32,490 bases of DNA from Verrucomicrobiales bacterium (GTDB lineage: Bacteria > Verrucomicrobiota > Verrucomicrobiia > Verrucomicrobiales > V1-33): assembly GCA_018003315.1 (NCBI GenBank), contig JAGNEJ010000057.1, positions 1 through 32,490 on the forward strand, in the 5' to 3' direction. The translations under genes were made by a program, and so were the position numbers. A model generated the notes under the pieces. The model did not search any database. It worked only from the letters and a program-made list of their open reading frames with translations, and was not told the DNA's origin. Positions within the stretch are counted from its first letter, which is position 1. Every line of letters starts with the position of its first letter. Of the stretch, positions 23,321 to 30,999 are shown piece by piece.

Positions 23321-23416
23321 TCAGAAAGCAAAAACCTCCGCCACCTTTCCCCCGAATTCCTCCCTTCCAAACAGTTCCCGCACCGCTCCGGCCAAGGATC
23401 CCCGCTCGAACCACCA
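23321..23416 (-). repeat. Right copy of the direct repeat flanking the MNT/HEPN pair
   Basis: The 3' end of the intact GT4 gene. Its core 23370-23416 matches 22271-22317 with two mismatches in 47 bases, same orientation, and weaker similarity to the gene ends. The copies are about 1.05 kb apart and enclose only the MNT/HEPN genes and about 110 and 100 flanking bases. Confidence 0.85.
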
Positions 23417-24406
23417 CTCCGGCCCCTGCCGTCCCAGCAGCTCGATCAAGCCGCCCGCGATCTCCCCGACCGACGTCGGGTCCACCAGCTTGCCCAGCCG
23501 ACCGCCGTCCAGCGCATCCACCGAGCCGTCCAGGTTTCCACCCAGCACCGGAGTGCCGCAGGCCATCGCCTCCAGGAAGACAATCCCGAATCCCTCGCCC
23601 GTGCTGGGCATCGCGAACACATCGGCCAGGCGGTAGTGGTCCGCCAGTTCCTCGTCCGGGACGAAGCCGGTAAAAGTCACCGCCTCCGCCACGCCGAGGT
23701 CGCGGGCCATTGCCTCCAGCCGCGCCTGGTCGCCGCCCTTGCCGGCGATCAGGTAGCGCACCGGTCCACAGGCCGCGCGCACCGCGGGCAGGGCCTGCAG
23801 GACACGGTCGTACCCCTTGTAGCCCTCTCCCGGGTCGAGCCGGGCCACGGTGAGAACTAGCTTTTCGCCTTTGGCGATCCGGTAGCGCTCCCGCAAATGC
23901 ACGGGATCCCCGCCCACTACGAACCGCCCGTCATCGTAGGTGTTGGGAAGAATACAGATCTTCCCCTCCGGGATGCCGCCCAGTGCCAGCAGCCGCTCCT
24001 TCGTCCAGCGGCTGACCGCCACCAGGCGATCCGCCCCGCGCAGCGCGTTCAGCCGCGCTTGCGACAAACCCGGATGGACATCGATCCCGTGCGCTACCAG
24101 GGCGTAGGGGCAGCGCCCGACCCGCGCCGCCCAGCGCACCGCCGGGCCGAAATTGAGGTGCGTGCTGACGATGAGATCCGGCCTGGCGGTCGCCGCCATC
24201 GCGATGCCTCGGGCAGCAAACTCCAGCGTGCGCCCGCGGCCGCCAGCCAGCGGCACCCCCTCCCACTCGCCGCAGCCATCCGCCTTGCCAATCAAACGGA
24301 GCCGCGCCCCACCCGCCCGCAGCGCCCGCGCCAGCTCACGGCTGAACGCCGTGATCCCCCCGCCGAAACCGCCGAAACCGGGGGCCCAGAGGTGAATAGC
24401 TCGCAT
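23321..24406 (-). CDS. Family 4 glycosyltransferase
   Basis: The 361-residue product begins MRAIHLWAPGFGGFGGGITA, with the Gly-rich acceptor-domain loop. It continues LVAHGIDVHPGLSQ, VLTVARLDPGEGYKGYDRVL and the E-x7-E motif in STGEGFGIVFLEAMACGTP. A typical GT4 retaining glycosyltransferase. Start at 24406; upstream in-frame codons give no family similarity. Its last 100 bases are repeated at 22219-22317. The gap to the polymerase gene (24407-24560) has no gene. Confidence 0.94.
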   Translation of the reverse strand: MRAIHLWAPGFGGFGGGITAFSRELARALRAGGARLRLIGKADGCGEWEGVPLAGGRGRTLEFAARGIAMAATARPDLIVSTHLNFGPAVRWAARVGRCPYALVAHGIDVHPGLSQARLNALRGADRLVAVSRWTKERLLALGGIPEGKICILPNTYDDGRFVVGGDPVHLRERYRIAKGEKLVLTVARLDPGEGYKGYDRVLQALPAVRAACGPVRYLIAGKGGDQARLEAMARDLGVAEAVTFTGFVPDEELADHYRLADVFAMPSTGEGFGIVFLEAMACGTPVLGGNLDGSVDALDGGRLGKLVDPTSVGEIAGGLIELLGRQGPEWWFERGSLAGAVRELFGREEFGGKVAEVFAF

Positions 24407-24560
24407 ACCTCGCAACGAGTGCATCATGTCAATCGGTAGAGACGGACTGCCAGGCCGTCCCACTTTACCCTACGGCTGAACCGCAACCGCCACGCCACTG
24501 AATCGCCCCATTTTCATCTCCCGCCGATGGTGCCAAGCCGGTCGACCCAGCAATCCGCCC

Positions 24561-26108
24561 CTACCGCGGACTTCTTGAATGCCGCATGTGTCCCGTGGTG
24601 CGTGCACGACCCAACTCTGAATCCGCAGCGATCCACCCCCATGCCTGTTTTCCCCAAAAATGCAGCAACACCGCCGTCACCAGAAAACCAGCCATCAAGG
24701 AACCCATCATCTTGATGTTGGAACTTTCCAACTGCAATACCGTGGAGAGCAGCAGGCACGCACCCAGCGCCGAACCCATCACCATGTGCGGTGCACGCCG
24801 GATCAGAAACTCGTGGCACCACCCGATCAGCCAGCCCCAGAGCAGGATCGGGACGAACATGCCATATTTCCCGAAATCAATGTAGCTCTCCCCCACGTAG
24901 CCGATGCTGATCGAGGTACCCTCATCCGCTCCCGCCACCGTCACCCCGGTGTAGGTGTTGGTCCGGTCCGAGTCATTGATTGCGGGTTTGTTCGGAAAAA
25001 ACAGCCGGGGCATCAGCGGGTGCAGCACCGCCTCCTTCCAGAGCAAGCCATGGGTATGGGGGATCATGGCCGGCACGTTGCGCAGACTCTGTGCGAAAAA
25101 ATCGACATAACCCAAACGCCTCAGCCCGTCCTCCAGACCTTCGTCCAAGCTTTCGGAATCAATTTCACCTGCGTGGGCAACCAGCCAGGAAATACGTTCC
25201 GGCACACTCACCGTCACAATCTGTGCCCGCTCGCCCTGGCTTAGAAACATCCGGTAGGGGCCTTTGATCGCCTGCCAGACCACCGCCAGCAGCAACAGCC
25301 CCGCTCCAGTCGCCAGCAGCGGAGCCAGATTCCGCCGTCCACCCGCCAGCACCCCGGTTCCGGCAACCAGCAGAACGAAAAATACCTCCTTAAACCCGCT
25401 GAAATAGCCCAGCATGCCGATTCCTGCTTCGACTGCCAGCACCGTGAGTGCTTGTCCCGTCCCCCTCCCGCTGCTCAGCCAGCAGAAAAACAACAACAGC
25501 ACGGCAGCCCACTTCCAGACCTCCAGTGTAATCAAACCCTGCCTCAATGCAGGAAACGCAGCACCCACCACTCCCACCGCGGTGTTTGCCGCCAGCAGCG
25601 CCATCCACGCCACAAACAACCGGTTCACCTTCAGTTGCGCCAGCCCATTGCGGAAGCGCTCCGCATCCAGCGGGTGGTGGCGGCGGCCCGCAAGCCGCAG
25701 CCCCAGCGCAAACGCGCCCACCGCCAGCAGGGTGAGCACCGCCGCCTGCTCAAATTCCGACCCGCCCATCATGATGGCAATGGGAGTGTCGTCGTAGAGG
25801 CTCAGCAATACTGGCGCAAAGGCCTGCAGCCATTGGAATCCCACGATAAACAGCAACGCCTGCGGCTCGCCCGGCCGCCACAGCAGAACGGCGGCCCCTG
25901 CCGCCACCGCCACCCCTGTCAAGCCAATGCCCGCATTGGGTGAAACAACCGCGATGATGGCCACCACCCCGATCAACCACCAGACGGGGCCTGGCACCTT
26001 CGCAAAGGCCCTTCCACGGAAGGGACGATGCCCGGCACCTTGCTGCTTCCAACGGGTTTGCTCCGTCCGCGCTGGCACATCCGGTTTCATGGGTGGCTCC
26101 TCATTCAT
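24561..26108 (-). CDS. Polysaccharide polymerase-like multi-spanning membrane protein (Wzy-like)
   Basis: A 515-residue hydrophobic protein with about 12 predicted spans, among them WWLIGVVAIIAVV, AALLAANTAVG-like segments and LLLLAVVWQAI. A large extracytoplasmic loop contains HTHGLLWKEAVLHPLMPRLF and GTSISIGYVGESYIDFG, as in polysaccharide polymerases of the EpsK/Wzy type. It would join lipid-linked repeat units at the membrane. The start ATG at 26108 overlaps the upstream glycosyltransferase stop (ATGA); MKPDV at 26090 is an alternative. Sequence identity in this family is low, so the exact role is inferred from topology and context. Confidence 0.72.
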   Translation of the reverse strand: MNEEPPMKPDVPARTEQTRWKQQGAGHRPFRGRAFAKVPGPVWWLIGVVAIIAVVSPNAGIGLTGVAVAAGAAVLLWRPGEPQALLFIVGFQWLQAFAPVLLSLYDDTPIAIMMGGSEFEQAAVLTLLAVGAFALGLRLAGRRHHPLDAERFRNGLAQLKVNRLFVAWMALLAANTAVGVVGAAFPALRQGLITLEVWKWAAVLLLFFCWLSSGRGTGQALTVLAVEAGIGMLGYFSGFKEVFFVLLVAGTGVLAGGRRNLAPLLATGAGLLLLAVVWQAIKGPYRMFLSQGERAQIVTVSVPERISWLVAHAGEIDSESLDEGLEDGLRRLGYVDFFAQSLRNVPAMIPHTHGLLWKEAVLHPLMPRLFFPNKPAINDSDRTNTYTGVTVAGADEGTSISIGYVGESYIDFGKYGMFVPILLWGWLIGWCHEFLIRRAPHMVMGSALGACLLLSTVLQLESSNIKMMGSLMAGFLVTAVLLHFWGKQAWGWIAADSELGRARTTGHMRHSRSPR

Positions 26109-27283
26109 CGCTTGACATGGCTCGCCGCCGCCATGGTTCCGGAAGCACAGGCGTCCACCGAATAGTCCTTCAACTTCCTCGCCAGCGCCGGCGTCCAGTC
26201 GTGCCCTGCGCGCTTCCGTTTCCAGACCTCGCGGAGGCGATCCGCCAGCGCTGCCACATCGCCTACCGGATGGACAAAGCCGGTTTGCCCCGCGTCGATC
26301 AGATCCGGTGCGCAACCGCAGGCGTCCGAGACCACCGCCGGCGTCCCGCAGGCCATCGCCTCGTTCACCACTAGCCCCCAGGTTTCGCCACCATCCGATG
26401 GCAGTGCCAGGAGATCGGCCGCCGCATAGGCACTAGGCAGCTCGCTCTGGTTGAGGAAACCCGGAAACACCGCGCCAACACCTGCCCGGGCTGCCTCCCC
26501 GCGCAACGATTCTTCCAATGCCCCGGAGCCGACGAAAACCAGATGTGGCCGTTCCGCCGCCGCCAAGGCCGCCACCGCCCGCACCAAATCCAGCGGTCGT
26601 TTTTTCTCCTGGAACTTCCCCGCGAACAGGACGGCCATGCCATCCGCCGGTATGCCCCAACGCTCCCGGATCGTGCTCCGGTCCGCCACTGCGGCACGCG
26701 CGGCAAACCAATCGTTGTCCACGAAATGCGGGGCGGGAAAAATCCGCGCCTCCGGGACTCCATAGTGCCGGAGATACTCGCGGTTCCGCTGCCCCACCGT
26801 CAGAAACCCGTCCGGACGTCCCAGCAGCCAGCGGTACACCGGTTCCTTGAGCCACTGCTTGACCCGCGAGCGCGGCGTGCCGAGTTGCGAATCCCCGCGC
26901 ACCAGCACCGGGATGCCCGCCCGCTTGCACGCCCACAGGGCCTGCAGGTAGCTCTTGAGATACCAGCCGTTCAGAATCACCGCGTCGAACCCGCCCGCCC
27001 GCAGCTTCCCGCCGATCTCCGGCGTGTCACAGCCGCCGAAATGCCCGGTGCCCGGCGCGCGCGAAACATTGCGCAGAAACTCGGATTCATACCCCGCCAG
27101 CAGATCCACGTCCCACTCGAAGGCCTTCCCGAACCCTTCGCCCTGCTGCGCCGCATCCGGCCGGTGCGCGAAAAACACCTTGAGTCCGCACCGCTTCGCC
27201 AACTCCCGGAACCACGGAGCCTGGTATTGGATCGGGTGGCTGGTGAGGATGCCTACTCTGGCGTCATTGGTGGTTTCCTTCAT
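26105..27283 (-). CDS. Family 4-like glycosyltransferase
   Basis: A 392-residue GT-B protein: VGILTSHPIQYQAPWFREL at the start, FDAVILNGWYLKSYLQ, then VLFAGKFQEKKRPLDLVRAV and the E-x7-E-like ETWGLVVNEAMACGTP. The H-P-I-Q-Y-x-x-P opening is typical of a subgroup found in polysaccharide loci. The start at 27283 overlaps the upstream stop by ATGA, and its own stop overlaps the polymerase start in the same way. The four genes from 24561 to 30149 thus form a tightly coupled unit. Confidence 0.92.
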   Translation of the reverse strand: MKETTNDARVGILTSHPIQYQAPWFRELAKRCGLKVFFAHRPDAAQQGEGFGKAFEWDVDLLAGYESEFLRNVSRAPGTGHFGGCDTPEIGGKLRAGGFDAVILNGWYLKSYLQALWACKRAGIPVLVRGDSQLGTPRSRVKQWLKEPVYRWLLGRPDGFLTVGQRNREYLRHYGVPEARIFPAPHFVDNDWFAARAAVADRSTIRERWGIPADGMAVLFAGKFQEKKRPLDLVRAVAALAAAERPHLVFVGSGALEESLRGEAARAGVGAVFPGFLNQSELPSAYAAADLLALPSDGGETWGLVVNEAMACGTPAVVSDACGCAPDLIDAGQTGFVHPVGDVAALADRLREVWKRKRAGHDWTPALARKLKDYSVDACASGTMAAASHVKR

Positions 27284-28515
27284 GGGAGTGCCGTGCTCGT
27301 GTAGATCTCTGCCCATTCCTGTCTGAACCGCTCCGGACCGAATCGATCCTCATAGTCAGCGCGGGCGGCTACCCCCATCGTCTTCGTCCGTTCCAGATTC
27401 GCCAGCATCCCATTCATCGCCGAAGTCAGCGACTCCACGGTTTTCTCCTCACATACATAACCATCCACCCCGTGCCGGATCATTTCGGGCAGCCCGCCCG
27501 ACGGAAAAACGACCGACGGGAGGCCCGCCCGCTTGGCTTCCATCACCACGTTTGCCGACGGTTCTTCCCAGATCGACGGACATACATGGAGAGAACCCCA
27601 TCGGAACCATCCATCGACGTCCGTCACCTGCCCGGCCCAGAAAACGAATCTCTCCAGCCCGAGTTCCTGCACTCTTGCGACCACTGCAGTCCGGAAATCG
27701 CCATCCCACCGGCTCGCACCCAGGAGCCACAGTCTTGCCCCTTGGTGGTCGGCCACCACCTTCGCGAACGCGTCGATAAGAGTCATTACTCCCTTGTGTT
27801 CGGAAATCGCCCCGACATACATGATCGCGAATTCATGATCTCGGAGGGGCGGCGGTTTGCTTGATTCGCCAGAAGGAATCATCGGTGCAAGATTGTAGAT
27901 TCTCGATATCCGCTGCGCATCCACTCCTGCAGCTACAGCAGACGCTCTGACATACTCGGAATTGGCGACGACCCGCGTGGTCCGCCCCATGCCCGCCTTC
28001 CAAATCCGGAAATTGAACGGTGACTCCACCGGCGGGCAATCACCCATGCGCCAAATCAAGGGGATTCGCCGGTGACAGGCCAACGCCAGCGAGAGGAACG
28101 AATAGGCAAGCTCCGAACCGAGCTGAATATGCGTCGGCTGAAATTTCCGGATTTCCCTGGAAAACGAGCGACTGCACTGCCAAACCGCTCCGAGATGCCT
28201 GAGTCCATACATCGGCCCTTCCTTCTTCAGCCATTGCAGCGACCACTGCGGGCGAAAAGGCAGCGGAAAGATCGCAAAGCCGAGATCCTGCAAATGACGG
28301 CCTACGGCACCGCCATTATCGCTCGCATTCACCCCCACACACACCTTGGCGCCCAACTCGCGCAGCGCGTGGAAAACCTCGATATTTCCCTTCTCATGGC
28401 CGAACAGCTCCAAGCCGTTGAGCGCGGAAATCACCCTCACTCCTCGCAATGATTGCCCACATTTGGAATCCGTTTCGGCCATACCCTCGATCAGCAAAAG
28501 GTGATCGATTAACAC
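27280..28515 (-). CDS. Family 4 glycosyltransferase
   Basis: The 411-residue product has VRVISALNGLELFGHEKGNI, RRIPLIWRMGDCPP, IMYVGAISEHKGVMTLIDAF and PSIWEEPSANVVMEAKRAG (E-x7-E type), the standard order of a GT4. A GTG at 28515 overlaps the upstream stop (GTGTTAA) and is used here. An ATG at 28482 (MAETDS) is the alternative; a GAGGG lies only one base before it, too close for a normal ribosome-binding site. Confidence 0.91.
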   Translation of the reverse strand: MLIDHLLLIEGMAETDSKCGQSLRGVRVISALNGLELFGHEKGNIEVFHALRELGAKVCVGVNASDNGGAVGRHLQDLGFAIFPLPFRPQWSLQWLKKEGPMYGLRHLGAVWQCSRSFSREIRKFQPTHIQLGSELAYSFLSLALACHRRIPLIWRMGDCPPVESPFNFRIWKAGMGRTTRVVANSEYVRASAVAAGVDAQRISRIYNLAPMIPSGESSKPPPLRDHEFAIMYVGAISEHKGVMTLIDAFAKVVADHQGARLWLLGASRWDGDFRTAVVARVQELGLERFVFWAGQVTDVDGWFRWGSLHVCPSIWEEPSANVVMEAKRAGLPSVVFPSGGLPEMIRHGVDGYVCEEKTVESLTSAMNGMLANLERTKTMGVAARADYEDRFGPERFRQEWAEIYTSTALP

Positions 28516-30149
28516 AAATCCGGCCGAACAGGCTCCTTGAGCCTCCCGGCTGCCACGATCCGGCGAAAAAAACCGGCAAGCATCTTCGCTTGCGACTTCG
28601 CGGAATACGGTTCGAACGCCTCACGATCCAGCGGCTTGGACTCAGGACTCAGTTCCAAAAATCCCGGCACGTCACAAATCCGCCTGGCGATCTGTTCGGG
28701 AGTTGCCCCGCTGGAAAAAGGCACCAGATGCCCCCCCCCAACCTGTTCAAGCAGCCTGCACACCGAGCTTTGTTCGTGAAACACCGCCAGCAGCGGCTTT
28801 TCCGCCAGTAGATAGGGATAAATCTTCGACGCCGTGTAGCCGGGATCGTCCGTGCCAGGAACGAGAAGCAAATCCGCATCGAGCAGGCACCTGAGAGCCT
28901 CGGAATACGGGATTCGATCCGTCATCTCGGAAACCAGATCCTGTAGCCCGAAATGCGCCGCCAGCGGCTCCACCACTTTCTCCGCCGTGCCTGCGGGAGC
29001 GTACGATGTCCCGGCGAAATGCAGCTTCAACGTCTCGAACAGCCCGGGCTGTGAAGATCTCAACCGAGACAAGGCCTCGAAAAGCGCGCGGATCGAAAAC
29101 AACATGCTAGGCGGGCATACCCCCACATACACCCAATGCTGCTTTGCATCGTTCGGATCGAAAACCGATTGCCGAATGCCCGACTCCCGTGCGCGTTCGA
29201 GATCCCGCTCGTCGCCGGGGAAAGGAAGGACGAGGGAGAAAAGCTGAGAGCGGAAAGCGGAAAGCGGAAACCTGAAACCTGAAACCTGATGGCGGAAACC
29301 TGATGGCTGAGATGGGAATGTGGCTTCACAGGGCTCCACAGGGTCTCGGCTTTCCTCGTCTTCCGCCTCTGCGCCCCTTGGCGTCCTTTGCGTCTTGGCG
29401 GTGAACTCTTCAATCGCAAGCCATGGATAGCGCGCCTGAAGCTGTCTGGGATACGCTGCGGACACGCTGGTGATCCCGGCGCACTCCCGTAGCACCCGCG
29501 GTTCTTGGCGGCGGGCCAACCATTCGACGATGGAGTATTTCAAACGCCCGCCCGGCGGCACCACCTCCGGGTGCTCCCGGTAGTAGTCGCTCACCCAGGG
29601 ATCCTGGTAGTCCATCACGAAGGGCACGCCGAAGCGCTTCTTCCAACGGGGACCGAGCACATGCACCGGAAACACCGTGGTCGAAAAATAGACGAGGTCG
29701 AAAGGCAAAAGCTGAGAGCTGAAAGTGGAAAGTTGAAATGAAGAAGCAGAACCGTCATCAGCCGCCCGGCCTCCGACCACAACCTTCCGCTTTTCGCTTT
29801 CCGCTTTCAGCTTTTCGTTTTCACCTTTCCGCTTTCCACTTTCCGCTTTTCTTCCCAACAGCTCATCCCCCTTCTTTCTCAGGGCGCGCAGCGCCCGGAA
29901 TCCCAGCGTTCCCAGTCCGGGCAGCCGGCTCCACCCCGTTCCCAGCGCCTTCACCCGGTGGACCGGCACTTCCGGCGGCAATCCATCCGCCAGCCAGTGG
30001 TCAAGCGGCGAGGCGACATCCGAAGGTTCCACCGCCAAAACCTCCGCCTGGACCCCATGTTCCGCCAGATACGGCACCAGTAGCCTCACCCGCTGCATGT
30101 CCGCCGCGTTGGTCGGCGGAAAGTGTGGCGAGACGATGAGAAGGCGCAT
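28509..30149 (-). CDS. Glycosyltransferase with two repeat-derived in-frame insertions
   Basis: A 546-residue GT-B protein: MRLLIVSPHFPPTNAADMQR at the start, PFVMDYQDPWVSDYY, HWVYVGVCPPSML, and LLVPGTDDPGYTASKIYPYL near the end, typical of GT4-like enzymes of about 430 residues. Two stretches are extra: residues about 100-149 (Lys/Glu/Ser-rich, then FQLSTFSSQL) and 249-305 (TAKTQRTPRG, then SGFRHQVSGFRFPLSAF). The DNA of both (29703-29852 and 29237-29407) consists of 7-bp arrays and a 9-bp repeat. Reading frame is kept across both. The start codon is directly preceded by another 7-bp array, so no Shine-Dalgarno is visible. Confidence 0.87.
   Translation of the reverse strand: MRLLIVSPHFPPTNAADMQRVRLLVPYLAEHGVQAEVLAVEPSDVASPLDHWLADGLPPEVPVHRVKALGTGWSRLPGLGTLGFRALRALRKKGDELLGRKAESGKRKGENEKLKAESEKRKVVVGGRAADDGSASSFQLSTFSSQLLPFDLVYFSTTVFPVHVLGPRWKKRFGVPFVMDYQDPWVSDYYREHPEVVPPGGRLKYSIVEWLARRQEPRVLRECAGITSVSAAYPRQLQARYPWLAIEEFTAKTQRTPRGAEAEDEESRDPVEPCEATFPSQPSGFRHQVSGFRFPLSAFRSQLFSLVLPFPGDERDLERARESGIRQSVFDPNDAKQHWVYVGVCPPSMLFSIRALFEALSRLRSSQPGLFETLKLHFAGTSYAPAGTAEKVVEPLAAHFGLQDLVSEMTDRIPYSEALRCLLDADLLLVPGTDDPGYTASKIYPYLLAEKPLLAVFHEQSSVCRLLEQVGGGHLVPFSSGATPEQIARRICDVPGFLELSPESKPLDREAFEPYSAKSQAKMLAGFFRRIVAAGRLKEPVRPDLC
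29244..29313 (+). repeat. Heptanucleotide array, ten units, inside glycosyltransferase
   Basis: In exact 7-base phase: CTGAGAG, CGGAAAG (2), CGGAAAC, CTGAAAC (2), CTGATGG, CGGAAAC, CTGATGG, then CTGAGAT. The gene reads the opposite strand, where the units have no stop codon. Confidence 0.93.
29361..29405 (-). repeat. Degenerate ~9-bp repeat inside glycosyltransferase
   Basis: On the minus strand: TTCACCGCCAAGACGCAAAG (29405-29386), then GACGCCAAGG and GGCGCAGAGG. Same family as 14708-14758 (18 of 20 leading bases equal), opposite strand. Confidence 0.7.
29712..29739 (+). repeat. Heptanucleotide array, four units
   Basis: CTGAGAG, CTGAAAG, TGGAAAG, TTGAAAT in exact phase. Purine-rich strand is plus, opposite to the array at 29783-29852, so the two face each other across 43 bases. 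Confidence 0.85.
29783..29852 (-). repeat. Heptanucleotide array, ten units
   Basis: Plus-strand units CCTTCCG, CTTTTCG, CTTTCCG, CTTTCAG, CTTTTCG, TTTTCAC, CTTTCCG, CTTTCCA, CTTTCCG, CTTTTCT; purine-rich strand is minus (coding). It encodes the KAESGKRKGENEKLKAESEK segment. Confidence 0.92.
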
Positions 30150-30150
30150 G

Positions 30151-30192
30151 GAGAGAGCAGAGAGCAGAGAGCGGAGAGCGGAGAGTTGAAAC
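30151..30192 (+). repeat. Heptanucleotide array directly upstream of the glycosyltransferase start
   Basis: GAGAGAG, CAGAGAG (2), CGGAGAG (2), TTGAAAC. It fills 42 of the 58 bases between the DUF3368 gene stop (30208) and the glycosyltransferase ATG (30149), replacing the usual ribosome-binding region with a pyrimidine-rich leader on the transcribed sense strand. Confidence 0.9.
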
Positions 30193-30207
30193 CGGTGGAC
30201 GCTTGGT

Positions 30208-30714
30208 TCATTGGCATTCCCCGACCTCGGCGAGCGCCAGGCGGATCAGGTCTTCTGAAAGCCAGATGCCCTGGGAGCGCATGCGCCGGATGCTTTGATC
30301 GAGGCTGGCAATAACACCTTCTTTCCTTGCCCTGACCAAGATGCCGAGGGAACCGGTCACCTTTAACCCATGAAGTCTTGCCACTCTTCTTCCGGATTTT
30401 TCGTCGATGGCAACCGTGGCGATGCCACGCTCAAGAGCGGTGTGAATCACGCTGGCCTCGCCCCGATCGAGTTCACGAGTCAGAAATGCCGGCAGTCCGC
30501 GCGATGGAGGCAACCGCCGGATGGTCTCCCAGGTGGCGCGAACAAGTGCCGGTTCCGGGGCCAGCGGCCCACCCGCGGAAAGTTCTTCATCCACCTCTCC
30601 GGGCACCCAGACATTTTGATAGAGTGAAGCCAACCAGTCCAACTTCCCCGTGGCGGCAACCAGAGCGATGACGGGTCCCGTATTGATGACAATCTCAGGC
30701 GTGCTCGATTTCAT
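30208..30714 (-). CDS. DUF3368 PIN-like putative toxin
   Basis: A 168-residue protein: EIVINTGPVIALVAATGKLD, VWVPGEVDEELSAGG (Glu after the first strand), LDRGEASVIHTALERG and TVAIDEKSGRRVARLHG, then GSLGILVRARKEG. This is the layout of DUF3368, a PIN-like family usually paired with UPF0175. The start at 30714 overlaps its partner gene by 20 bases. Proposed role: RNase toxin; this is inferred from the family. Confidence 0.85.
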   Translation of the reverse strand: MKSSTPEIVINTGPVIALVAATGKLDWLASLYQNVWVPGEVDEELSAGGPLAPEPALVRATWETIRRLPPSRGLPAFLTRELDRGEASVIHTALERGIATVAIDEKSGRRVARLHGLKVTGSLGILVRARKEGVIASLDQSIRRMRSQGIWLSEDLIRLALAEVGECQ

Positions 30715-30946
30715 CGGCAAATTCGTCTCCATCCCACCCTACCGCCGCGACTCCCACCCGGTGCAGGGAGCGCAGGAACGTGCCGCGGTCCATCGGGATC
30801 AGCGCCGCGGCTTGGCCCGACGAGAGGCGGCCGAGTTCGAACAACTTGGAGGCCAGGGCCAAACGCATGGTGTGCTCGAACTCATCCCGGGACAACCTCG
30901 CGCTGTCAGGCAGGCATTCCGGGTATTCGATAACCAGGGTGTTCAT
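30695..30946 (-). CDS. UPF0175 putative antitoxin
   Basis: An 83-residue protein: MNTLVIEYPECLPDSARLSR, EFEHTMRLALASKLFELGRL and SSGQAAALIPMDRGTFLRSL, the UPF0175 helix-turn-helix family. It is commonly encoded before DUF3368 proteins, as here. The start at 30946 is the family start; the frame is open upstream but runs through the 7-bp array at 31000-31041 (giving FQVSGFRFQVS) and is probably not translated. Confidence 0.85.
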   Translation of the reverse strand: MNTLVIEYPECLPDSARLSRDEFEHTMRLALASKLFELGRLSSGQAAALIPMDRGTFLRSLHRVGVAAVGWDGDEFADEIEHA

Positions 30947-30999
30947 GGGATGAAGGTGCGCCGCAAACCGCATTCCTGCAAGCTGCGAAGCCCGGAGGG

